Source: an uncultured Methylophilus sp.
Lineage (GTDB): Bacteria; Pseudomonadota; Gammaproteobacteria; Burkholderiales; Methylophilaceae
Length of the DNA: 7,821 nucleotides
Assembly (NCBI GenBank): GCA_936943315.1
Contig: CAKZJM010000428.1
Coordinates: 1 to 7,821 of the forward strand
Direction of reading: 5' to 3'
The first letter of the stretch is position 1. Every line of letters starts with the position of its first letter. The notes beneath the pieces were generated by a model that was not told the DNA's origin, ran no database searches, and worked only from the letters and a program-made list of their open reading frames with translations. Position numbers and translations under genes: made by a program. Shown one piece after another: positions 1-5,848 of the stretch.

Positions 1-4
1 AGCC

Positions 5-47
5 GTTCCGCAGGCGCAGAGCATGCTCTGCAAAACCCCTGCTACAC
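5..47 (-). repeat. Copy B of a 43-bp imperfect direct repeat with palindromic core
   Basis: Read on the minus strand, this stretch aligns without gaps to positions 138-96, with 32 of 43 bases identical by my hand count. Its core at 16-31 is a perfect 16-bp palindrome, GCAGAGCATGCTCTGC, which would form a tight hairpin or serve as a binding dyad. The best-conserved part is the segment TGCAAAA(C/A)CCCTGC(T/G)ACAC on the plus strand. The copies are offset by 91 bp, which is not a multiple of three, so the repetition is at DNA level rather than two repeats of one protein. It sits downstream of the ThiO-like gene. Whether it belongs to a genome-wide family cannot be told from the window. Confidence 0.5.
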
Positions 48-95
48 CCTCCGCCGCAATGACCGCCCTCGAAGGCTAGCTTCATTGAAGTATCG

Positions 96-138
96 GTGAC
101 GCAGACAAAGAACTTACTTTGCAAAAACCCTGCGACAC
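96..138 (-). repeat. Copy A of the 43-bp imperfect direct repeat
   Basis: This is the partner of the copy at 5-47, in the same orientation. Its core also contains a dyad, CAAAG at 106-110 and CTTTG at 117-121 around a 6-base loop, weaker than the perfect palindrome of the other copy. Between the two copies lie further small dyads, GCTAGC at 75-80 and CTTCATTGAAG at 80-90, so the whole 1-138 block is unusually rich in inverted repeats. Positions 139-201 are an A/T-rich spacer in which I see no gene and no convincing terminator. Confidence 0.5.
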
Positions 139-201
139 TTTCCATCAGGATAATAAAAACAAGATGAACAATCTAAAAAATAAAAAAATGAAGTTCCCAA
201 A

Positions 202-1212
202 CTAAGCCAACATCGCCACAATCCGCCGCGCGCATTCCGGCGCCATGGTCACACCATAACGAAAATGCCCTGTATTCAAATACAGGTTCTCAATCTGCGG
301 ATGACGTCCAATCGTTGGAATATTATGCGGCGTCCCTGGCCGCAACCCACTCCAGTGCTTGATAATCGGCTGCCCTTTCAATTCAGGCAAGATGGCTTCC
401 GCCTTGCGCAGCATTTCTTGCCGCATACTCTCGGTCACCCCGGTATCAAACCCAACATCTTCCAGGCTGCTCCCTGCCAGCAAGTGTCCATCCCGCCGTT
501 GCAGCATATAAAACCCATCGCGATACAGGATATTTGGCAGTAACCCTGGTGGCATGTGGTATAACAGCATTTGCCCACGCATGGGCTTGATATCGAGGCT
601 TAGGGCGGTTTGCTTGAGCAGCTCAAAGCTCCAGGCACCTGAAGTGACCACAAACGCATCAGCAGCGAGGCTTTCACCATTCGTCGTTTGCCAGTGCTTG
701 ATGGCTGATGCGCCTTCTTGCAGCGGCATGAGTTGCGTCTGCTCGCGCAGGGTCACACCGTGTTTGATCAGCCAAGCTTTAAGCGACTGTAGCAATCTCG
801 GATTACGAATCTGCACGACTTCAGGAATCAGTAAGTCTTCGCCCTGCTCAATCACTTGAAGGCCAAAACGTTGACACCACTCGATGGCTTGCTGGCGATT
901 GAATGGCGGCTGGATGAGCATGCCGCTACGGGTACATTCAGGGTCTATACCCGTTTCGGAGAACAATTCGGCGCTCACGGCGGGATAGGCGCGGGCTCCG
1001 GCCAGGGCCAGCTCGTTGACGACATCCTGATAAAACCAGGGCAAGAGGGGGAATGCGATGCCTGCACCTGCCCAGGAGGATTCACCAGACGTTTGTGCGG
1101 CCACGATATTGCGCTCTACCAGCGTGACCGTGTGGCCTTGCTTGCGTAACTGCGTGGCGGTAAGGCAACCGACGATACCTCCCCCTACCACGACAACTGA
1201 ACTGTTAGCCAT
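202..1212 (-). CDS. thiO: ThiO-like FAD-dependent glycine/D-amino-acid oxidase family protein
   Basis: This is a 336-residue flavoprotein of the DAO fold. The N-terminal Rossmann motif GGGIVG (residues 10-15) followed by E33 at the end of the second strand binds FAD. The C-terminal block at 286-320, with GLRPGTP and then NTGHFRYG, is the pattern of glycine oxidase ThiO, which oxidises glycine to iminoglycine for the thiazole part of thiamine. R291 and R318 sit where the Bacillus subtilis enzyme has its substrate-carboxylate arginines, and Y235 matches its active-site tyrosine region; this mapping is by eye. There is no signal peptide, so it is probably cytoplasmic. The ATG at 1212 starts just before the FAD motif. 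Only a weak ribosome site is visible. No other thi gene is in the window, and the gene follows an antiporter gene, so the true substrate could be another small amine or D-amino acid. The family is secure; the exact function is moderate. Confidence 0.75.
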   Translation of the reverse strand: MANSSVVVVGGGIVGCLTATQLRKQGHTVTLVERNIVAAQTSGESSWAGAGIAFPLLPWFYQDVVNELALAGARAYPAVSAELFSETGIDPECTRSGMLIQPPFNRQQAIEWCQRFGLQVIEQGEDLLIPEVVQIRNPRLLQSLKAWLIKHGVTLREQTQLMPLQEGASAIKHWQTTNGESLAADAFVVTSGAWSFELLKQTALSLDIKPMRGQMLLYHMPPGLLPNILYRDGFYMLQRRDGHLLAGSSLEDVGFDTGVTESMRQEMLRKAEAILPELKGQPIIKHWSGLRPGTPHNIPTIGRHPQIENLYLNTGHFRYGVTMAPECARRIVAMLA

Positions 1213-1237
1213 AACCCCGTTTTCTTAAAATGGATCG

Positions 1238-1260
1238 CCTGGCAGTCATTTTCTGCCAGG
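1238..1260 (-). other. Intergenic hairpin between the antiporter and ThiO-like genes
   Basis: CCTGGCAG (1238-1245) and CTGCCAGG (1253-1260) form a perfect 8-bp stem around a 7-base loop. In the minus-strand transcript it lies 19 bases after the antiporter stop codon and 25 bases before the ThiO-like start codon. The bases that follow (CGATCCATTTT) contain only four consecutive U residues, at a distance, so it is a poor intrinsic terminator. It could instead protect the upstream message from 3' decay or reduce expression of the downstream gene. Confidence 0.4.
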
Positions 1261-1279
1261 ACATAAGGCGCATATTGTC

Positions 1280-3256
1280 TTACGGTTTACGGCCAGAAAT
1301 CAAATAGACTTCCATCGCGATGAGCGCGGCATTGCTGCCCAGCAAGACAAGGATATCGCCTTCTGTGAGCACGATATCACCGCGCGGAGAGATGGGCTCT
1401 GGCATATTGAGGCGACGCAGCTGTTTGACTTCGACGGCAAAATCTTCAAACGGGATATGGTCTAGCCGCAGGCCGTGCGCATAAAAGTTTTTATACATTT
1501 CCACGGAGTGCAACTGCTGCAATGAAGCCGTCGTGGTATCGGCATCGCTGACGCCACGGAAGTAGCCTTTGAACATTTTGTAGCGTTCTTCGCGGAACAG
1601 GCGGATACGCTTAACGACACGATTCAAGGGAATGCCCAGCGTGACCAGCGCATGCGAAGCCAGCATGAGGCTGCCTTCGAGAATTTCCGGCACGACTTCT
1701 GCAGCCCCTGCATCTCTTAAGGCATCCATTTCACTGTCGTCGTGGGTACGCACAATCACGGGCAAACTGGGGTATTTCTCCTGGATGACATGCAACACCT
1801 TCATGGTGCCGCGCGTTTCTGCATAACTGATGATGACCGCTTTGGCGCGGGCCAGGCCCGCAGCGTCGAGCACTGAGCGGCGCCCGGCATCACCATAAAT
1901 GACATTCTCACCGGCAGCTGCGGCTTCCTGCACGCGGCTGGCGTCCATATCCAGCGCAACATAGGGGATATTTTCTTCACGCAGGAAACGCCCCAGGTAC
2001 TGACCGCTACGGCCATATCCGCAAATAATGACGTGATCATGCAGATCCTGGCTATGTTCTTGTATGGTCCCCACCACTTTGATGCTGTTGCGGGTGTAGC
2101 TCTTAACCAGTCGGCGCGCAATGCGGCCATTATTCTGGATAAGAAAGGGCGCGGTCAACATGGAGAGCACCGCGACCGACAATACCAGTTGCAAAGATTC
2201 GCCATTGATCAGGTTGGTTTGCAGGCCTAACGCTAATATCACGAAACTAAATTCGCCCGCCTGGCCAAGAATAATCCCGGTGCGCACGCCCACGCCGATT
2301 TCAAAGCCATAAAATTTGGTCAGCATGGCAATCAGGCCTATCTTGAACAGCAGGAACAAGACAAGCAACAACACGATAAGCACGGCGTGGTTCATCAGCA
2401 CAGACACATCGAGCAACATGCCGACGCTGATGAAGAACAAGCCCAATAAAATATCGCGGAAAGGCGCAATGTCTGACTCCACCTGATAACGGTATTTGGT
2501 CTCCGAGATCAGCATCCCTGCCACAAACGCGCCCAGCGCGTACGACAGACCAACAAAATTGGTGGCAGCTGCCATTAGCAAGGTCACCATCAGCACATTG
2601 AGCACGAACAGCTCGCGCGAACGCTGTTTGGCAACCAGCTCAAACCAGAAATTGAGGATGTTTTTACCAAACCTGAACAGTAAAAACAGCAAGATTGAGG
2701 ACTTGAACAAAGTCAGACCCAGCACGTCCAGCCAGTTGTCGCTATGTGAACCCAGCGTCTGGATCAACACCAGGATAGGAATCACGGCTAGGTCCTGGAA
2801 CAGCAGTACACCGATACTCAAGCGGCCATGCCTGGAGTTGAGGTCTACACGCTCCATGAGAATTTTAGACACGATCGCAGTCGAAGACATGGTGATGGCA
2901 GCACCGATAATAAAGGCCGTGGTGAGCGGTAGTCCAGCCATTTTGCCCAGCACCAGACTCGCCAATAATGTGAGGATCACCTGGCTGCCACCAAGGCCAA
3001 ACAGCGTTTTGCGCATGGCATACAGTTTGGGCAGGCTGAATTCCAGGCCAATGCTAAACATCAGGAATACAATGCCAAATTCAGCCACTTGGCGGCCAGT
3101 TTCTTCGTCCTCGAGCAAACCGAGCGCGTGCGGGCCTAGGACAATGCCGATCATGAAATATGCCAGCATCGCTGGCAAACCCAGGATACGGAACAAGCCC
3201 ACGGCAAATACCGAGCTGGTCAACAATAATAATAAATGGATCAGGGAATCAAACAT
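1280..3256 (-). CDS. CPA2 family monovalent cation:proton antiporter (Kef/YbaL type) with RCK_N and RCK_C domains
   Basis: This 658-residue inner-membrane protein has about 12-13 hydrophobic segments over residues 5-375, the Na/H exchanger fold. The motif GVLLFQDLAVIP (149-160) contains the Gln-Asp pair typical of the CPA2 ion site. A cytosolic RCK_N (TrkA-N) domain starts at about 407, with the nucleotide loop GYGRSG (413-418) and acidic D436 closing the second strand. A C-terminal RCK_C (TrkA-C) domain ends in EGDILVLLG (632-640). Such proteins exchange K+ or Na+ for H+ under control of a bound nucleotide. E. coli KefB and KefC lack the RCK_C part and are shorter, so I give no kef symbol. 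The start is fixed because an in-frame stop (3266-3268) lies four codons upstream of the ATG. The gene diverges from kdsD and is probably co-transcribed with the ThiO-like gene. The transported ion is not decidable from sequence. Confidence 0.92.
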   Translation of the reverse strand: MFDSLIHLLLLLTSSVFAVGLFRILGLPAMLAYFMIGIVLGPHALGLLEDEETGRQVAEFGIVFLMFSIGLEFSLPKLYAMRKTLFGLGGSQVILTLLASLVLGKMAGLPLTTAFIIGAAITMSSTAIVSKILMERVDLNSRHGRLSIGVLLFQDLAVIPILVLIQTLGSHSDNWLDVLGLTLFKSSILLFLLFRFGKNILNFWFELVAKQRSRELFVLNVLMVTLLMAAATNFVGLSYALGAFVAGMLISETKYRYQVESDIAPFRDILLGLFFISVGMLLDVSVLMNHAVLIVLLLVLFLLFKIGLIAMLTKFYGFEIGVGVRTGIILGQAGEFSFVILALGLQTNLINGESLQLVLSVAVLSMLTAPFLIQNNGRIARRLVKSYTRNSIKVVGTIQEHSQDLHDHVIICGYGRSGQYLGRFLREENIPYVALDMDASRVQEAAAAGENVIYGDAGRRSVLDAAGLARAKAVIISYAETRGTMKVLHVIQEKYPSLPVIVRTHDDSEMDALRDAGAAEVVPEILEGSLMLASHALVTLGIPLNRVVKRIRLFREERYKMFKGYFRGVSDADTTTASLQQLHSVEMYKNFYAHGLRLDHIPFEDFAVEVKQLRRLNMPEPISPRGDIVLTEGDILVLLGSNAALIAMEVYLISGRKP

Positions 3257-3292
3257 GCAAAAGTTCTAAATTACTTAATGTCAGGCAGGCAA

Positions 3293-3300
3293 CACCTCCT
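3293..3300 (-). promoter_or_regulatory. Orphan Shine-Dalgarno-like octamer in the antiporter leader
   Basis: On the minus strand this reads AGGAGGTG, a full match to the 3' end of 16S rRNA. It lies 36 bases upstream of the antiporter ATG, too far to serve it directly. The nearest downstream triplets give no usable reading frame: a TTG two bases after AGGAGG is followed by a stop after three codons. The antiporter ATG itself has no clear ribosome site. It may be a ribosome standby site or a chance match. Confidence 0.25.
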
Positions 3301-3343
3301 ACCAGCCAGCATCAACGAAAGGACCATGGCCAGGGATGTATTC

Positions 3344-3361
3344 TGAAACAGAATTGTTTCA
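3344..3361. promoter_or_regulatory. Perfect inverted repeat (operator-like dyad or leader hairpin) in the divergent spacer
   Basis: TGAAACAGAATTGTTTCA is a perfect 7-bp inverted repeat around a 4-base centre. TTC at 3341-3343 and GAA at 3363-3365 extend the pairing past a single bulged base. It lies 88 bp upstream of the antiporter ATG and 122 bp upstream of kdsD. It could be a binding site for a dimeric regulator, or a hairpin in the antiporter leader if transcription starts further upstream. No known operator was recognised. Confidence 0.35.
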
Positions 3362-3388
3362 AGAAGATGCATCCTGCCACAAAACACT

Positions 3389-3394
3389 ATTTTA
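3389..3394 (-). promoter_or_regulatory. Candidate -10 element for the antiporter gene
   Basis: On the minus strand this reads TAAAAT, five of six matches to the sigma-70 -10 consensus. No good -35 hexamer sits 16-18 bases upstream. If used, transcription would start near 3382 and give a leader of about 125 nt containing the inverted repeat at 3344-3361 and the SD-like octamer at 3293-3300. The local A/T richness makes a chance match quite possible. Confidence 0.2.
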
Positions 3395-3466
3395 TGCAAA
3401 AAATGTGCCTAGTAATAAAAAAACCGTAAAAAAATAGGGTTTCACTTTCTAGCCAAGGGCGTCACT

Positions 3467-3475
3467 TGCTATACT
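3467..3475 (+). promoter_or_regulatory. Extended -10 promoter for the kdsD-lptCAB-rpoN operon
   Basis: TGCTATACT matches the extended -10 consensus TGnTATAAT at all but one defined position. No strong -35 is visible, as is usual for extended -10 promoters. A-rich tracts at 3414-3434 fall roughly 50-65 bases before the expected start and could act as an UP element. Transcription would begin about 6-8 bases after the -10, at 3481-3483, directly in front of the kdsD ATG at 3484, giving an almost leaderless message. There is no Shine-Dalgarno sequence before that ATG, which fits this reading. Confidence 0.5.
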
Positions 3476-3483
3476 AACCCGCC

Positions 3484-4485
3484 ATGAATACAGCAAAATC
3501 TGGTGTCCATCTGGTAAAAAGCACTGACATCGTGACGCGTGCACGAGGCATACTGTTGCACGAAGCGGATGAAATCCGCCAACTGGCGGATCGTCTGGGG
3601 CATGCCTTTGAAGCGGCGGTCAATATGATCCTGCATTGTCGCGGCCGTGTCGTCGTCACCGGCATGGGTAAATCGGGCCACATTGGCGGCAAGATTGCCG
3701 CCACCCTCGCCAGCACAGGCACCCCGGCTTTTTTCATGCACCCGGCTGAGGCCAGCCATGGCGACCTGGGCATGATTACCGCTGAAGACGTGGTGATTGC
3801 TCTATCCAATTCTGGCGAAAGTGACGAAATCATCAATATTCTGCCAGCCATCCGCCGCATTGGCGCACGTATTTTAAGTATTACCGGTAGCGAAAACTCT
3901 ACCTTGTCACGCGAATCCGAAGTGCATTTAAGCGCTGCGGTCAGCCATGAAGCCTGTCCACTAGGTCTGGCACCCACAGCCAGCACCACGGCCGCACTGG
4001 CCCTGGGCGATGCGCTGGCCTTATGCGTGCTGGACTTGCGCGAATTTACCGCTGAAGACTTTGCCCGCTCACACCCTGGTGGCAGCCTGGGCAGGCGCCT
4101 GTTGGTGCGCATTAAAGATGTGATGCGTACCGGTGACGCCATTCCCTGCATAGACGCACATGCCACGGTTCAGGAAGCCATTACGCAAATCTCCAGCAAA
4201 GGCATGGGCTTTACCGCCATTGTTGATAGCAACAGGCATCCCATCGGCATTTTCACTGACGGCGACTTGCGGCGTTTGTTTATGCAAGGTGAGAGTAATA
4301 CACAAACCGCGATTACTTCAGTCATGAATAAACAGCCACGCCTACTGGGTACGCAACAAATGGCGGTTGAAGCAGTCAACATGATGGAGCAATACAAAAT
4401 TAACGGGTTTTTAGCAGTGGACGAGCAACAGCAACTGGTGGGCGCATTTAACATGCATGATTTACTGAAGGCAAAAGTCGTTTAA
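3484..4485 (+). CDS. kdsD: D-arabinose 5-phosphate isomerase (KpsF/GutQ family)
   Basis: This cytoplasmic enzyme of 333 residues interconverts ribulose 5-phosphate and arabinose 5-phosphate, the entry step of Kdo synthesis for LPS. An N-terminal SIS sugar-phosphate domain (about 45-185) carries GMGKSGHIG (60-68), HPAEASHGDLG (86-96), SNSGES (108-113) and SHPGGSLG (196-203). K63, E115, E156 and H197 each lie four residues after the E. coli KdsD residues K59, E111, E152 and H193, so the active site appears complete. Two CBS domains follow (about 208-270 and 275-333), as in the full-length family. The ATG start gives an N terminus only four residues longer than E. coli KdsD. It heads the LPS operon, with lptC 26 bp downstream. 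The usual partner kdsC is not next to it. GutQ or capsule-type KpsF paralogues share the fold, but the LPS-operon context favours KdsD. Confidence 0.95.
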   Translation: MNTAKSGVHLVKSTDIVTRARGILLHEADEIRQLADRLGHAFEAAVNMILHCRGRVVVTGMGKSGHIGGKIAATLASTGTPAFFMHPAEASHGDLGMITAEDVVIALSNSGESDEIINILPAIRRIGARILSITGSENSTLSRESEVHLSAAVSHEACPLGLAPTASTTAALALGDALALCVLDLREFTAEDFARSHPGGSLGRRLLVRIKDVMRTGDAIPCIDAHATVQEAITQISSKGMGFTAIVDSNRHPIGIFTDGDLRRLFMQGESNTQTAITSVMNKQPRLLGTQQMAVEAVNMMEQYKINGFLAVDEQQQLVGAFNMHDLLKAKVV

Positions 4486-4511
4486 GCCATAGAGCACTCT
4501 GGAATTCACAC

Positions 4512-5150
4512 ATGCTTAAACACCCCATTTTGCTACCGATTGCGTTAATGCTTTTTTTAGCGCTGCTGACGTTCTGGATCAACCAGACCGTGCAGGAGCA
4601 GGGCCTGAACATCAGCCGCTTAAACCGGCATGACCCGGATTACATGCTTTACAACTTTGTCAGCACGCGCACCAATGCTGCGGGCAAGACCAAATATGTG
4701 TTGGCGGCGACAGAAATGCGCCACTTTCCGGATAATGACTACACCGAGCTCAAGCGCCCCCGCTTTACCCAGTTTGGTTTGGATAAGCCTTACACGCAAG
4801 TGTATGGCCAGCGCGGAAAAATCTCTGCCAATGGTAAACTGGTGGAGTTTAACCAGCAGGTCAAAGTCATTCGCCAAGGCACGGCTGAAAAAGGTGAAAT
4901 GCAATTGAAGACCGAAAAATTGATCATGGAACCGGATACAGAGGTCGCCTATACTGATTTACCGGTAACCATTCATCAAAAACCGGCCACCGTGATTACC
5001 GGTACCGGGATGCGGTTTGATAACAAGGCGGCTACCATGCAATTATTTAACCGAGTGCACGTCCATTATGAGCGCGCACCGGTCGCAGCCAGTGCTGCAA
5101 CCCCGGCGGCGTCTGCCAAAAAAACAGGCAACCGCAAACAAAACAAGTAA
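4512..5150 (+). CDS. lptC: LPS export system protein LptC
   Basis: A 212-residue bitopic inner-membrane protein that takes LPS from the LptB2FG transporter and passes it to LptA in the periplasm. A single N-terminal membrane segment (about residues 5-23) is followed by a periplasmic beta-jellyroll domain (about 35-188). The end of this domain has the GTGMRFDNK...LFNRVHVHYE pattern (164-187) typical of LptC. The last 25 residues are an Ala-rich then Lys/Arg/Asn-rich tail that looks disordered and makes the protein somewhat longer than the 191-residue E. coli LptC. The gene lies 26 bp after kdsD, where kdsC often sits, and 30 bp before lptA. Its ribosome site is weak (CTGGA about 11 bases before the ATG). 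LptC is poorly conserved in sequence, so the call rests on topology, the C-terminal motif and gene order together. Confidence 0.92.
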   Translation: MLKHPILLPIALMLFLALLTFWINQTVQEQGLNISRLNRHDPDYMLYNFVSTRTNAAGKTKYVLAATEMRHFPDNDYTELKRPRFTQFGLDKPYTQVYGQRGKISANGKLVEFNQQVKVIRQGTAEKGEMQLKTEKLIMEPDTEVAYTDLPVTIHQKPATVITGTGMRFDNKAATMQLFNRVHVHYERAPVAASAATPAASAKKTGNRKQNK

Positions 5151-5168
5151 CCAAAGGATCGTTGATTC

Positions 5169-5183
5169 TGGAGAAATGAGTTG
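5169..5183 (+). promoter_or_regulatory. Ribosome site and TTG start codon of lptA
   Basis: GGAG at 5170-5173 lies 7 bases before TTG at 5181. In this frame an upstream stop (TGA at 5163-5165) and the lack of any ATG or GTG in the first part of the gene leave TTG as the only start that keeps the signal peptide. A competing ATG at 5176 is out of frame and too close to the ribosome site. It opens only ATG-AGT-TGA, whose stop overlaps the TTG. Confidence 0.75.
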
Positions 5184-5837
5184 AACACGCACAAGCCATT
5201 ATTTTATGCCACCTGCTTGACCTTATGGGCGCTACTGCAGTGGTCAACCAGCGTACAGGCCGAAGAGTCTGACCGCGATCAGCCGATTGAGCTTGAAGCG
5301 GACACCGTAAGCGTGAATGACGCCAAAAAAATCAGTGTGTATACCGGCAATGTGATCCTCAACCAGGGCACCCTGCAAATCAAGGCAGACAAAATGATCG
5401 TGCGCGAAGACCAGGATGGTTTTCAGCATAGTACCTGCACGGGCAACCCGACCACTTTCAAGCAAAAGCGCACCGGCAAAGACGAATGGATGCAAGGCAG
5501 TGGCCAGCGCATTGAATATAACGCACGCATGGACAAGGTGCAGTTATACACCAATGCCTGGGTGAAACGCGGTGAAGATATTGTGACCGGTGATTACATC
5601 AGTTATGACGCCAATGCCGAATATGCAGAAGTGATCGGCGGCACCAAAGCCAACCCGAACGGCACCGCAGGCAGCCGCGTGAAAGCGACCATACAGCCAA
5701 AAAACAAAACCACGCCGCCGGTGATTGATAACAAACCCAATTCACAGCAAGGCTTGCGCATGAACCGTTCACTACAGATCAAGGTCGAGCCAGTGCCGAA
5801 CGAGAGCGGCACCGAGCCTAAGAAAGAGCAACCGTAA
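5181..5837 (+). CDS. lptA: LPS transport periplasmic protein LptA
   Basis: A 218-residue periplasmic protein whose beta-jellyroll units stack into the bridge carrying LPS from LptC to the outer-membrane LptD. A signal peptide spans residues 1-27: a short polar start, a hydrophobic core around 8-22, and cleavage after SVQA. The OstA/LptA domain follows (about 34-175), with QPIELEADTVSVND (34-47), an early YTGNVILNQG strand and a later GDYISYDANAEYAEV segment (137-151). The tail after about 170 is polar, rich in Lys, Pro and Asn, and probably disordered; it makes the protein longer than the 185-residue E. coli LptA. The start codon is TTG, supported by a spaced GGAG and by the signal peptide. 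lptB begins 11 bp after the stop, consistent with coupled expression. Confidence 0.94.
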   Translation: MNTHKPLFYATCLTLWALLQWSTSVQAEESDRDQPIELEADTVSVNDAKKISVYTGNVILNQGTLQIKADKMIVREDQDGFQHSTCTGNPTTFKQKRTGKDEWMQGSGQRIEYNARMDKVQLYTNAWVKRGEDIVTGDYISYDANAEYAEVIGGTKANPNGTAGSRVKATIQPKNKTTPPVIDNKPNSQQGLRMNRSLQIKVEPVPNESGTEPKKEQP

Positions 5838-5848
5838 AGACTGGCCTT

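Noticed and set aside
1..145. Minus-strand frame open from ATG at 145 to the window edge (48 codons)
   Set aside because: It lies wholly within the dyad-rich repeat block, has no ribosome site, shows no known protein motif, and the internal repeat shifts frame between copies. It is more likely non-coding, though the part beyond position 1 cannot be seen.
856..1149. 97-codon plus-strand ORF opposite the ThiO-like gene
   Set aside because: It mirrors the FAD-binding region of the oxidase and shows no family motif; other small ORFs here (265-543, 554-859) are shadows for the same reason.
2496..3269. 257-codon plus-strand ORF opposite the antiporter gene
   Set aside because: It is fully antisense to the membrane domain of a clear CPA2 antiporter. 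The translation is Ser/Arg/Asn-rich with no motif, as expected of a shadow frame.
3421..3442. AAACC ... GGTTT pairing in the A-rich tract before kdsD, as a possible terminator
   Set aside because: The stem is only 5 bp with a 12-base loop, and no U-run follows. The A-tracts are better explained as an UP element or simple A/T-rich spacer.
3474..4166. 230-codon minus-strand ORF opposite kdsD
   Set aside because: It is antisense to the catalytic domain of a complete KdsD, with low-complexity Arg/Ser/Ala composition and no recognisable domain.
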